DNA from: Pseudoalteromonas rubra | GTDB taxonomy: Bacteria > Pseudomonadota > Gammaproteobacteria > Enterobacterales > Alteromonadaceae | Assembly (NCBI RefSeq): GCF_005886805.2 | Contig: NZ_CP045429.1 | Coordinates: 4,310,501 to 4,374,500, forward strand | Reading direction: 5' to 3' | Length of the DNA stretch: 64,000 bases | In this document: positions 29,771-37,381 of the stretch, one piece after another | Position numbering within the stretch: position 1 is the stretch's first letter | Layout of the letters: each line of letters opens with the position of its first letter | Translations under genes and position numbers: made by a program | The notes under the pieces: generated by a model | Told to the model about the DNA's origin: nothing | Seen by the model: the letters and a program-made list of their open reading frames with translations, nothing else | Database searches by the model: none

Positions 29771-30425
29771 CAGTAACCGTCGCGCTATACAGAGGGGCAT
29801 CCTGGAGCTGTAACGCCAGGGTGTCGCCTTCGTTTAATGCCCCCACCCCCTGTGGGGTGCCAGTCATAACGATATCACCCGGGTTCAGGGTAAAATATCG
29901 GCTGATCTCAGTCAGCAAGCTCGTCAGTGAAAAAATCATCAAGCTGCTGTCTCCGTGCTGCTTAAGCGCGTCATTTTGCCAAAACCGATAGTGCAGCACA
30001 CTGTTTTCATCCAGGCCATTTACGGCTCTGAATGGGGTGACACTGCAACTGTTATCAAACGCCTTGGCACACTCCCAAGGGTGCCCCTGTTGTTTTAATT
30101 TGCTCTGTAACTCCCTGAGTGTCAGGTCCAGCCCGGTCGCAATCCCACAGATATGTTGCAACGGCTCACGGGTGTGATTATCTATGGTCTCTCCCACCAG
30201 CAGTACGAGCTCAGCTTCATAATGGTGCTCACCCAGCGTGGTATTGAGTACCAGTGGCGACTGAAAATGGCAAAATGCCGAGGCTGGTTTGATAAAAAGC
30301 AGGGGGTTATCGGGTATTGGGTTGTTTAGCTCTTTGGCATGTGCCACGTAATTGCGACCCACACATACCGCTTTACCAACCTCCAGAGCGACTGCGTCAC
30401 CTGATTCCCATAAGTGCTGATACAT
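29760..30425 (-). CDS. Fumarylacetoacetate hydrolase family protein (YcgM-like)
   Basis: A 221-residue FAH-fold protein. Landmarks are VCVGRNYVAHAKELNNPIP at the N-terminus, metal-ligand Glu residues in HHYEAELVLLVGE, Asp in GLDLTLRELQ, and GDIVMTGTPQGVG. Members hydrolyse or decarboxylate small oxo-acids such as acylpyruvates; oxaloacetate decarboxylase activity is also known. GGAGGT precedes the ATG. It is convergent with the MFS gene and probably a core gene marking the right border of the NRPS locus. Confidence 0.9.
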   Translation of the reverse strand: MYQHLWESGDAVALEVGKAVCVGRNYVAHAKELNNPIPDNPLLFIKPASAFCHFQSPLVLNTTLGEHHYEAELVLLVGETIDNHTREPLQHICGIATGLDLTLRELQSKLKQQGHPWECAKAFDNSCSVTPFRAVNGLDENSVLHYRFWQNDALKQHGDSSLMIFSLTSLLTEISRYFTLNPGDIVMTGTPQGVGALNEGDTLALQLQDAPLYSATVTVRR

Positions 30426-30677
30426 AATGACCTCCGTTCAGAAATGGGTCACTATTATAACGGATCCTGACCGAGCGACAGAGTCCTGACGGTTGATGTT
30501 CAATATAACCAATAAGAATAACAGTCGCCTTTTTACTCTAGCCATTAAAGGTAAAGTAAAATTGCCGTCAGCTCACAGTTAGCTTTACATTGCTCAGCCC
30601 CCTGAATTGCCTGCTGGTTGCAAGGGATAGACAGTCAGGATATAACAAAATATAAACAAAAAAGACAAAGGTAAATC

Positions 30678-31355
30678 ATGAAACAACATGCGAACGTGCC
30701 TCTCAACGATTTTATTGAGTACCCACAGGAAGAAATGCTCAGCCGCGCCACGGCATTTCTGGATGAAGCAAAACGCCGCCACACTATCCGCAGCTTTAGC
30801 GACCGTCCGGTGCCCAAAGAGATCATCGAAGCCTGCATCAAAACGGCTGGCTCAGCGCCCAGTGGCGCTAACCATCAGCCCTGGCATTTTGTGGCCATTC
30901 ACAGTCAGGACGTAAAGCAACAGATCCGTGCAGCGGCAGAGCAGCAAGAACAGGCTTTCTATGAAGGCCGTGCTGGCGAAGAATGGCTTGATGCTTTAAA
31001 ACCGTTAGGCACCGATGCAGATAAGCCTTATCTGGAGCATGCTCCCTGGTTAATCGCCATCTTTAGCCAGAAAAAAGGGGGTATCCACACCGAAGATAAA
31101 AATACCAACTACTATGTCCATGAATCCGTTGGGATTGCGACTGGCTTTTTGATCCAGGCGCTGCACCATGCCGGACTGGCGACCCTGACCCATACACCAA
31201 AGCCCATGAGCTTCCTGACCGAGATCTGTCAGCGAGATAAAGAAAACGAGCGACCCTATATGTTACTGATCGCCGGTTATCCAGCAGAAGACGCAACCGT
31301 TCCGGAGCACGCCCTGGTTAAAAAGCCGCTTGAGGAGATTGCGACTTTTCTGTAG
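30678..31355 (+). CDS. Nitroreductase-fold flavoprotein, iodotyrosine deiodinase-like
   Basis: A 225-residue FMN-binding protein. The N-terminal RRHTIRSFSDRPVP and GSAPSGANHQPWHFV are FMN-site motifs. The whole protein tracks animal iodotyrosine deiodinase: SAPSGANHQPW, HESVGIATGFLIQALHHAGL, THTPKP and GYPAEDATVPEHALVKKPLEEI all align with that enzyme. The lid residues that bind the amino-acid zwitterion in the human enzyme (Glu, Tyr, Lys) have apparent counterparts in EQAFYEG and DKPYLE. It would reductively dehalogenate halotyrosines. AAAGG precedes the ATG. Its 3' end overlaps the convergent adaptor gene by 38 nt. Confidence 0.88.
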   Translation: MKQHANVPLNDFIEYPQEEMLSRATAFLDEAKRRHTIRSFSDRPVPKEIIEACIKTAGSAPSGANHQPWHFVAIHSQDVKQQIRAAAEQQEQAFYEGRAGEEWLDALKPLGTDADKPYLEHAPWLIAIFSQKKGGIHTEDKNTNYYVHESVGIATGFLIQALHHAGLATLTHTPKPMSFLTEICQRDKENERPYMLLIAGYPAEDATVPEHALVKKPLEEIATFL

Positions 31356-32418
31356 TCGTTGTTAACGCTGTCGGTGATCCCGTCACCAGGTGTTCACCGG
31401 CACGCAAACCACTGATGACTTCAACCTGCTCACCATACTCTCTGCCGAGACGAATAAAGCGACTCTGCACCTGCCCGTTATGTAACACAGCGACTTTACT
31501 GAGCTGACCATAATGCTGTACCAATGATGTTGGGATCAATATCGCCTTACGTCCGTTTCCAGGTAGTTTCAATACAGCATACATGCCCGGTATCACCCCT
31601 TGCATCCACTGCATATCCAGCTTTACGGTAAAACTGCGCGCATCGCGATCTGCGACTGGCACCAGCTCGCTGATGGTGGCATATTGCGTGGCTTCCGCGG
31701 CCGGGATACTGATCTGATAACGCTCCCCCACCGCCAGCTCCGGCAACAACCGCTCCCGTACAGACACCTCAACCTGCAACTGTGCCGGATTGTAAATAGA
31801 GACTAGCGGCGTGCCCGGGTTAAGCATGGCACCAGGCTCTTGCAGACGCGCTACCAGTGTCCCTGAGATAGGTGCCCTGACCTGAGTATAGCCTAAGGCC
31901 ACCTCTGCCCCAGCCTGCTGTTGAACCAGGGCGGCTTTTCTGGCTGACAGCTCATTGACCTGAGTCTGCCATTCATCGACCTGGTTATGCGCTACCAAAC
32001 CTTTTTGCTGCAAGGTCAGAGCACGCTCAAGCTGTTTTTGTGCCTGGCTTAGCTGTGCCAGATTAGCCTGTTGCTCCGCTTTAACTGCACGTAATTGTGC
32101 TCGCAGATCGGCATCATCCAGTGTGGCAATCAACTGACCTGCCTGGATCGTATCACCAGAACGCACCGTCAGACTTTTGAGCTGTGCCAGCACACGGCTG
32201 GCGACAACCGTATTGTGTTTGGCAATCACACTCCCGGGGATCTGCTCTACGTCATAAACCAGTTGCTGCTCCACCTCATACAACTGAGGGAGTGGCCTGT
32301 TATCCAGGGTCTTATCTCCGGGTGTCACAGTGTCGTTAAATAATCCAGCCATCCAGGCAACCGCCAACAGCAATAAGGCGATCGCCAGCAACGGACGTAC
32401 CCATCGAATATCAGACAT
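31318..32418 (-). CDS. RND efflux periplasmic adaptor (HlyD/AcrA-like membrane fusion protein)
   Basis: A 366-residue protein with an N-terminal membrane anchor (MSDIRWVRPLLAIALLLLAV), a split lipoyl domain (VRSGDTIQAGQLIATLDDADL and YTQVRAPISGTLVARLQEPG), a central coiled-coil hairpin rich in Gln/Ala/Leu and a beta-barrel region. It links the inner-membrane RND pump to an outer-membrane channel. The start overlaps the pump stop by 8 nt and has GGAG inside the pump gene; 49 further open codons upstream are rejected. No outer-membrane factor gene lies in the window. Confidence 0.92.
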   Translation of the reverse strand: MSDIRWVRPLLAIALLLLAVAWMAGLFNDTVTPGDKTLDNRPLPQLYEVEQQLVYDVEQIPGSVIAKHNTVVASRVLAQLKSLTVRSGDTIQAGQLIATLDDADLRAQLRAVKAEQQANLAQLSQAQKQLERALTLQQKGLVAHNQVDEWQTQVNELSARKAALVQQQAGAEVALGYTQVRAPISGTLVARLQEPGAMLNPGTPLVSIYNPAQLQVEVSVRERLLPELAVGERYQISIPAAEATQYATISELVPVADRDARSFTVKLDMQWMQGVIPGMYAVLKLPGNGRKAILIPTSLVQHYGQLSKVAVLHNGQVQSRFIRLGREYGEQVEVISGLRAGEHLVTGSPTALTTTTEKSQSPQAAF

Positions 32419-35400
32419 GCGCAGTCTCCAAATCATCAGAAATCGGGGCTGGTGTATTGTCTTCGTCGGGCGTTTTGAACACCAGATAATAGACAACCGG
32501 CACAACCAGTAAAGAAAACAGAGTTGAGGCAACAATGCCAAACATGATTGCCAGCGCCAGGCCACTGAATACAGGATCCAAAATGATCACCAGATTGCCC
32601 AGCAAAGTGGTCCCCGCAGTCAGTAATACGGGCCGCATACGCACACTGCCGGCACGGATCAAAGCAGCCTCCAGTGGCATGCCTGCCTGTCGGGCCTGGG
32701 TAATAAACTCCACCAGGATCAGTGAGTTTCTCACCACAATACCGGCCAGTGCAATCATGCCGATCATCGCGGTGGCGGTAAACAGGACAGGATCGGGTGA
32801 CCCAGCTATGGTGCGTTCACCCAACTGATTAAGCCCCCAAAAGCCGGGCATAATCCCTATCATGGTTAAAGGAATGGCAGACATGATGATCAGTGCCACC
32901 GCACTGGAAGCGGTCTGCCAACGTAAAATCAAGAAAATAGCTGCCAGCGCAAAAGCAAAGGCAATACCCATATCCCGAAACACTCGGATGGTGATGCGCC
33001 ACTCTCCTTCACCGCTGAAACGATACTGTGTGCCCTCAGGTAGCTGCCACGATAAACCGCTACCACTGCTGAGAAAAGTGCGTTGCTGCCAGGGTGTCAT
33101 GTGTGTTTCGTTCTGCACAGGAACACCCGCTTGTTGCTCATCAGCTACCACATCAGCTATTACCTCAGCAGGTGTGCGGCCATTTAATTCCGCAAAAACA
33201 TAAATGACTGGCGCCAAATCCTTTCGGTAAATCGCAGGCTCTGCCACCAAAGTCTGCATATCTCCGACTTCAGATAAGGCCACCATAGGTCGGGCTGCCC
33301 GGCTAAGACCAAAATTATCTTGCGCCTGAGTCACGTCGCTGCTGCCACGGATCTGAGTTGCGAGTAAGTCCGACCAATGCTGACGGTCCGAATAAGCCAG
33401 CTGTAACGTGATCGGCACCGGCTGAGCCTCACGAGGCTGATATAACAATCCGGCCTGCATGCCACCACTGACCAACGCCAGAGTATGGTTTATTTCTATG
33501 CTGCTCACTCCGGAGAGCGCCGCTTTTTGTTTATCAGTCACAAATCGCTGTAATGTAACCGGGGCGGACAAAGAGGTATCAACTTCCGCCACATGAGGCT
33601 CCTGGCGCAAGCGTGCCGCCAGCCTCAGCGCTGCATCGCGGTGCGTATCCGTGGCAATAAAGGGATCAGCATAAACCTCGGCAGTTAGTGTGCTCATAAC
33701 AGGGGGACCCGGCGGCACTTCCACCACTTTGATCACCGTGCCATCACGATTAAACTCCGCCAACGCTTTGCGCAGCCGCAACACCACAGCATGAGACTGG
33801 TGTGCGCGCTCACGCTTGTCTAGTAACACCACCCGTAGCTCCGCCATGTTGTCACTGTGACGACGATAATATCCCCGCACCATACCGTTGAAATCCATAC
33901 TGGAAGGCTGGCCCACATAGGCGGCAATCGCACTCACCTCATTCATTTGCCAAACGCGTTGCTGCACTGCGCGCGTGATACGCGCGGTGGCTTCCAATGT
34001 GCTGCCCTCCGGTAAATCAATCAGCACCTGAACTTCATTTTTATTGTCATAAGGTAACAGCTTGAGTGGGACAGCCCGAAACACAGGTAAACTGGCACTC
34101 AACACAAACAGCACTAACATCACCCACAACACCCCTTTAGCCTTGCGTGGCGAGCGCAGCAAAGGCGTGAGTAATGCCGCATACCAGCCATTATCCACGC
34201 TCACTACTGATGATGGTTTGGCGCTCAGCAGGCGGCTCGCCAGCCAGGGCGTAATAAACAAAGCCACCCCGGTTGACACCATCACACTCACGGGCACATT
34301 AAAGGCCATAGGGGCCATGTAAGGACCCATCATCCCGGTGATGTAAGCAAGCGGTAGAAACGCCATCATAATGGTCAATGTCGACATCAGTAACGCGGTG
34401 CGGATCTCCATCATCGCGCTCACAACCTGCTGATGACGCGGTTTACCGGGCACCAGCATTCGGCTGATGTTGTCGATGCCCGTGATAGGATCGTCCACCA
34501 ACAGACCCAGCGAGAGGATCAGGGCAAACAGGGTCACCCGGTTAATGGTGTAACCAAACGCCCAGTCCAGCGCCAGCGTCACCCCGTAACACACGGGGAT
34601 CGCCAGCCCGACCACAATCGCCGGTCGCCAGCCAAGAAAGACACCGACAAAGATCACCACAGTCAGCACCGCAAAGAGCAGGCTAGCCATCAAATCATTG
34701 ACCTTTTCATCGGCTGTCTGGCCGTAGTCACGCAATACCTTAATCTCGACTTCCGGTGGCAATAGCTGAGTTTGCAACTGGCCCATCAGCGCGTGAACCT
34801 GCTCAGCAACGGATACCGCATTGCTGCCTTTTTGCTTAGCTACACTGAGGGTCACCAGTGGCAGATCCTGGCTGCTATCACTGATCGCCAGCCACTGGTA
34901 CTGTTCGGGCTCACCCGGCCCATCTTCAATGCGCGCGACATCTTTGAGTTTCACGGCGCGCCCGTTGACCACAGTGATCACTAACGCGCGCAACGCCGCG
35001 GCAGTGCGCAACACGTCGCCAGACTCAAGTACAATCTGCTTGCTGCCCGCGATGCGCTTGCCAACCTGTTGCAACTGATTGCTGTTTTGAATCGCGGTTA
35101 ACACGTCCAGCGGCGTGCTCTGGTGTGCCGCTAATGCCGTGGCATCCAGCCAGACATTCAGCTGGCGCTGTCGTCCAGCCACCACCTTGACCTCGCTGGT
35201 GTCGGGTAACCGCTGCAGCTGCGTTGAGATCTCCTGAGCAAATCGGGTTAAGTCATAATCGTTGTATTGTTGAGGTGCGGTACTATATAAGCCCAGCATA
35301 ACAATCGGCACATCGTCGACTTCGATGGGCCGGATCTGCCAGTCGCTGACCACAGCGGCCATCTGGTGCTCATTGGCATACAGTTTCGTGTAGGTATTTA

Positions 35401-35737
35401 GGATGGCCTGCTCACGACTCTCTCCAACATGAAATCGCAGTGTAACCACGGCGGAGCCACTGTTGGTGATCGAATAAACATGTTCTACACCAGGAATTTG
35501 CAGCAGCAGCTTCTCAAGCGGCGTGGTGACAAGACGCACTACTTCGGGTGCGGCGGTATTGGGCACCGTGACATGAATATCTAACATCGGCACCACTATC
35601 TGAGGCTCTTCCTCCCGCGGCATGAACTGTAAAGCCAGTACACCCAGCACCATAGCAAAGAAGAAAAACAGCGCAGGCAAGCGACCAGTCAGACTCTGGC
35701 GTATCGCTCGCTCAGTAAAGCCCACAGTGCCATTCAT
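32411..35737 (-). CDS. RND efflux transporter permease
   Basis: An 1108-residue inner-membrane pump with TM1 (LPALFFFFAMVLGVLAL), two large periplasmic loops and twelve predicted membrane segments. The TM4 proton-relay region reads LSLGLLVDDPITGIDNISRM, retaining the Asp pair but with DDPITGIDN instead of the common DDAIVVVEN. The C-terminal signature region RMRPVLLTAGTTLLGNL is present. It starts within the ArsR stop (ATGA overlap) and is followed by its adaptor, giving a three-gene operon. Substrate is unknown; context suggests a link to reactive sulfur. Confidence 0.93.
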   Translation of the reverse strand: MNGTVGFTERAIRQSLTGRLPALFFFFAMVLGVLALQFMPREEEPQIVVPMLDIHVTVPNTAAPEVVRLVTTPLEKLLLQIPGVEHVYSITNSGSAVVTLRFHVGESREQAILNTYTKLYANEHQMAAVVSDWQIRPIEVDDVPIVMLGLYSTAPQQYNDYDLTRFAQEISTQLQRLPDTSEVKVVAGRQRQLNVWLDATALAAHQSTPLDVLTAIQNSNQLQQVGKRIAGSKQIVLESGDVLRTAAALRALVITVVNGRAVKLKDVARIEDGPGEPEQYQWLAISDSSQDLPLVTLSVAKQKGSNAVSVAEQVHALMGQLQTQLLPPEVEIKVLRDYGQTADEKVNDLMASLLFAVLTVVIFVGVFLGWRPAIVVGLAIPVCYGVTLALDWAFGYTINRVTLFALILSLGLLVDDPITGIDNISRMLVPGKPRHQQVVSAMMEIRTALLMSTLTIMMAFLPLAYITGMMGPYMAPMAFNVPVSVMVSTGVALFITPWLASRLLSAKPSSVVSVDNGWYAALLTPLLRSPRKAKGVLWVMLVLFVLSASLPVFRAVPLKLLPYDNKNEVQVLIDLPEGSTLEATARITRAVQQRVWQMNEVSAIAAYVGQPSSMDFNGMVRGYYRRHSDNMAELRVVLLDKRERAHQSHAVVLRLRKALAEFNRDGTVIKVVEVPPGPPVMSTLTAEVYADPFIATDTHRDAALRLAARLRQEPHVAEVDTSLSAPVTLQRFVTDKQKAALSGVSSIEINHTLALVSGGMQAGLLYQPREAQPVPITLQLAYSDRQHWSDLLATQIRGSSDVTQAQDNFGLSRAARPMVALSEVGDMQTLVAEPAIYRKDLAPVIYVFAELNGRTPAEVIADVVADEQQAGVPVQNETHMTPWQQRTFLSSGSGLSWQLPEGTQYRFSGEGEWRITIRVFRDMGIAFAFALAAIFLILRWQTASSAVALIIMSAIPLTMIGIMPGFWGLNQLGERTIAGSPDPVLFTATAMIGMIALAGIVVRNSLILVEFITQARQAGMPLEAALIRAGSVRMRPVLLTAGTTLLGNLVIILDPVFSGLALAIMFGIVASTLFSLLVVPVVYYLVFKTPDEDNTPAPISDDLETAHV

Positions 35738-36042
35738 GGTGTATCCTTGTCGGCACAGAAGAGCTGATAAAGCTGCTGCAAGATCACCAGCACCTTGTCA
35801 TCCGCAATGCGGTAATACACAGTAGCACCAGCGCGTCGTGAAGCAACGACCCCAGTTTTCCGCATTGCAGCCAGGTGCTGAGACAGTGCAGATTGAGCCA
35901 GTGGAACCCGCTCATTCAACTCACCGACACTGAGTTCTGTACTTTGCAAACTGCATAAGATCATCAACCGATTCCGATTCGCGAGCATCTTAAGTAATGC
36001 TTCAGCCTGTGCGGCGCTGTCGGCCATTGCGTGTAAATCCAT
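35734..36042 (-). CDS. ArsR-family repressor, SqrR/BigR (persulfide-sensor) type
   Basis: A 102-residue winged-helix protein (helix-turn-helix SVGELNERVPLAQSALSQHL). The start at 36042 is preceded by GAGGTGGGG; an upstream in-frame extension is rejected. Two cysteines are present, one in LMILCSLQ and one near the C-terminus in LYQLFCADK, matching the positions of the redox cysteines of BigR, SqrR and YgaV, which sense persulfides. Metal-site motifs of classic ArsR (ELCVCDL) are absent. It heads the operon with the RND pump and faces a DUF2892-rhodanese operon across tandem palindromes, the usual company of these sensors. Confidence 0.88.
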   Translation of the reverse strand: MDLHAMADSAAQAEALLKMLANRNRLMILCSLQSTELSVGELNERVPLAQSALSQHLAAMRKTGVVASRRAGATVYYRIADDKVLVILQQLYQLFCADKDTP

Positions 36043-36084
36043 ACTTTTCCCCACCTCAATGATGTGGCGAGTATAGAACATAAC

Positions 36085-36116
36085 ATTAGAAATTTCTAAT
36101 ATTAGATCTTGCTAAT
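36085..36116. promoter_or_regulatory. Tandem palindromes, probable operator of the ArsR-type repressor
   Basis: Two abutting 16-bp elements: ATTAGAAATTTCTAAT (36085-36100, perfect dyad) and ATTAGATCTTGCTAAT (36101-36116, outer arms symmetric). They lie between the divergent ArsR/RND operon and the DUF2892/rhodanese operon and could control both. The AT-rich dyad is of the size bound by small winged-helix dimers of this family. Confidence 0.7.
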
Positions 36117-36156
36117 GTTAAATCTTGCCATATACTTGAAGTTGGGAGGTACACTT

Positions 36157-36345
36157 ATGAGACTGGAAGCCGCTATCAGATTGATCGCCGGCAGTATGTT
36201 AATACTGTCATTGTTACTTACCTGGTTTATGGATCCGCGCTGGGTGTGGTTGAGTGTGTTTATCGCATTAAACCTGATCCAATCCGCCTTTACAGGCTGG
36301 TGTCCAATGATGACCTTACTCAAAAAACTTGGAATGGAGAATTAA
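36157..36345 (+). CDS. DUF2892 (YgaP-type) small membrane protein
   Basis: A 62-residue protein with two hydrophobic helices (LIAGSMLILSLLLTWFM and VWLSVFIALNLIQSAF) followed by GWCPMMTLLKKLG, the Cys-containing turn typical of DUF2892. In YgaP this module is fused to a rhodanese; here the rhodanese is the next gene, 3 nt downstream. GGGAGG precedes the ATG. Likely part of periplasmic/membrane sulfur handling. Confidence 0.88.
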   Translation: MRLEAAIRLIAGSMLILSLLLTWFMDPRWVWLSVFIALNLIQSAFTGWCPMMTLLKKLGMEN

Positions 36346-36348
36346 CGG

Positions 36349-36696
36349 ATGCTGACATCCCCACAGGACATTTTAAAAACCGTCAGGCCCAATCAGCGCT
36401 GTATCAGCGCGCAACAGGCCAAAGCAGAAATGGCCACCAATCAGGGCTTATTGATTGACGTGCGAGAGCCTCAGGAGCATCAGGAAAAAGCTGCCCCGGG
36501 GGCAATGAATATTCCCCGTGGCGTGCTGGAGTTTCAGTTACCCTCTGTCGAGAAAGATCCAGGTCGACCTCTGTACTTGCACTGTGCCGCTGGCGGCCGG
36601 GCGGTGTTTGCGGCAGAGCAACTCACCCGCATTGGCTACCAGAATGTCAGCGTGATCACCTGTAAAGTCGATGAGGTGTGTCAGGTCTTTGCCTGA
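36349..36696 (+). CDS. Rhodanese-like sulfurtransferase
   Basis: A 115-residue single-domain rhodanese. LLIDVREPQEHQEKAAPGAMNIPRG (landmark LIDVREPQEH) and the active-site loop HCAAGGRA with catalytic Cys are clear. It has no signal peptide and is likely cytoplasmic, transferring sulfane sulfur between thiols. It is cotranscribed with the DUF2892 gene and divergent from the ArsR regulator, forming the persulfide-response arm. Its last 16 nt overlap the convergent membrane-protein gene. Confidence 0.92.
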   Translation: MLTSPQDILKTVRPNQRCISAQQAKAEMATNQGLLIDVREPQEHQEKAAPGAMNIPRGVLEFQLPSVEKDPGRPLYLHCAAGGRAVFAAEQLTRIGYQNVSVITCKVDEVCQVFA

Positions 36697-37187
36697 CGCG
36701 CCGCTATTTCGGCATCTGTGCGGGCCACACTCTGATACAGCCAGACCATCCGATCAAGAAACCAGGTCTTGCTCAGGATCACCCCCAGTGCGCCGACGCA
36801 GGTACTGATGGCCTCCTGAAACCACAGGCCAATACCACATACCAGGGTACTCAGTGTTAGCAGCGCCATGATGATTTTAATCACCTGATAATGCACCAGT
36901 GGCACTCGCTCCAACTGATAAATTAAGATCTGCTCACCCAATACGGCTTGTGACGCCCAATTATGGGTGTCTCTGGGTTTACTGAAACACCTTGGATTCA
37001 ACCACACCCAAAGTAACAGTCCTACCAGCAGCGGCCAAAAAGCCACTCCCAGCCAGTCGCGCCACCACAGACACGCAATCAACAAAGGCAAACAAGAATA
37101 ACGACTCCAGACACTCCAGGGGTTGGCATGGCGCGCCCACACTTCTTCGCTCATGGCGAAATACTTCGCAGCAGTTCGTTGCATCAC
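36681..37187 (-). CDS. Membrane protein, DUF6653-like
   Basis: A 168-residue protein beginning MMQRTAAKYFAMSEEVWARH. It has about four hydrophobic segments (LPLLIACLWWRDWLGVAFW, PLLVGLLLWVWLNP, IKIIMALLTLSTLVCGIGLW and a later one). The motif EVWARHANPWSVWSRY with NPRCF and NWASQAVLGE matches my memory of DUF6653 proteins. Function unknown. Alternative start at the internal Met before SEEVW cannot be excluded. Confidence 0.75.
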   Translation of the reverse strand: MMQRTAAKYFAMSEEVWARHANPWSVWSRYSCLPLLIACLWWRDWLGVAFWPLLVGLLLWVWLNPRCFSKPRDTHNWASQAVLGEQILIYQLERVPLVHYQVIKIIMALLTLSTLVCGIGLWFQEAISTCVGALGVILSKTWFLDRMVWLYQSVARTDAEIAARQAKT

Positions 37188-37381
37188 TTCAACCTCATAC
37201 GATCAGTTTAGTTCTCCTCCAGTGTAGCCAGAGTCGGCGTTACCCTCTGTTTAAAAATGTCAATGGCCGGGTACATTTTCTGACCCTTTGGCGCAACTCG
37301 CTTACAGCGCCGGCACCCCTCAGCCCCTACACTGGCCACACTACAACAACACATTTGGGTTATTCAGTTAAGGACACAGTC

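Noticed and set aside
36992..37381. 130-codon N-terminal extension of the S41/beta-lactamase lipoprotein
   Set aside because: It runs antisense through the membrane-protein gene, has no ribosome binding site and would bury the lipoprotein signal sequence.
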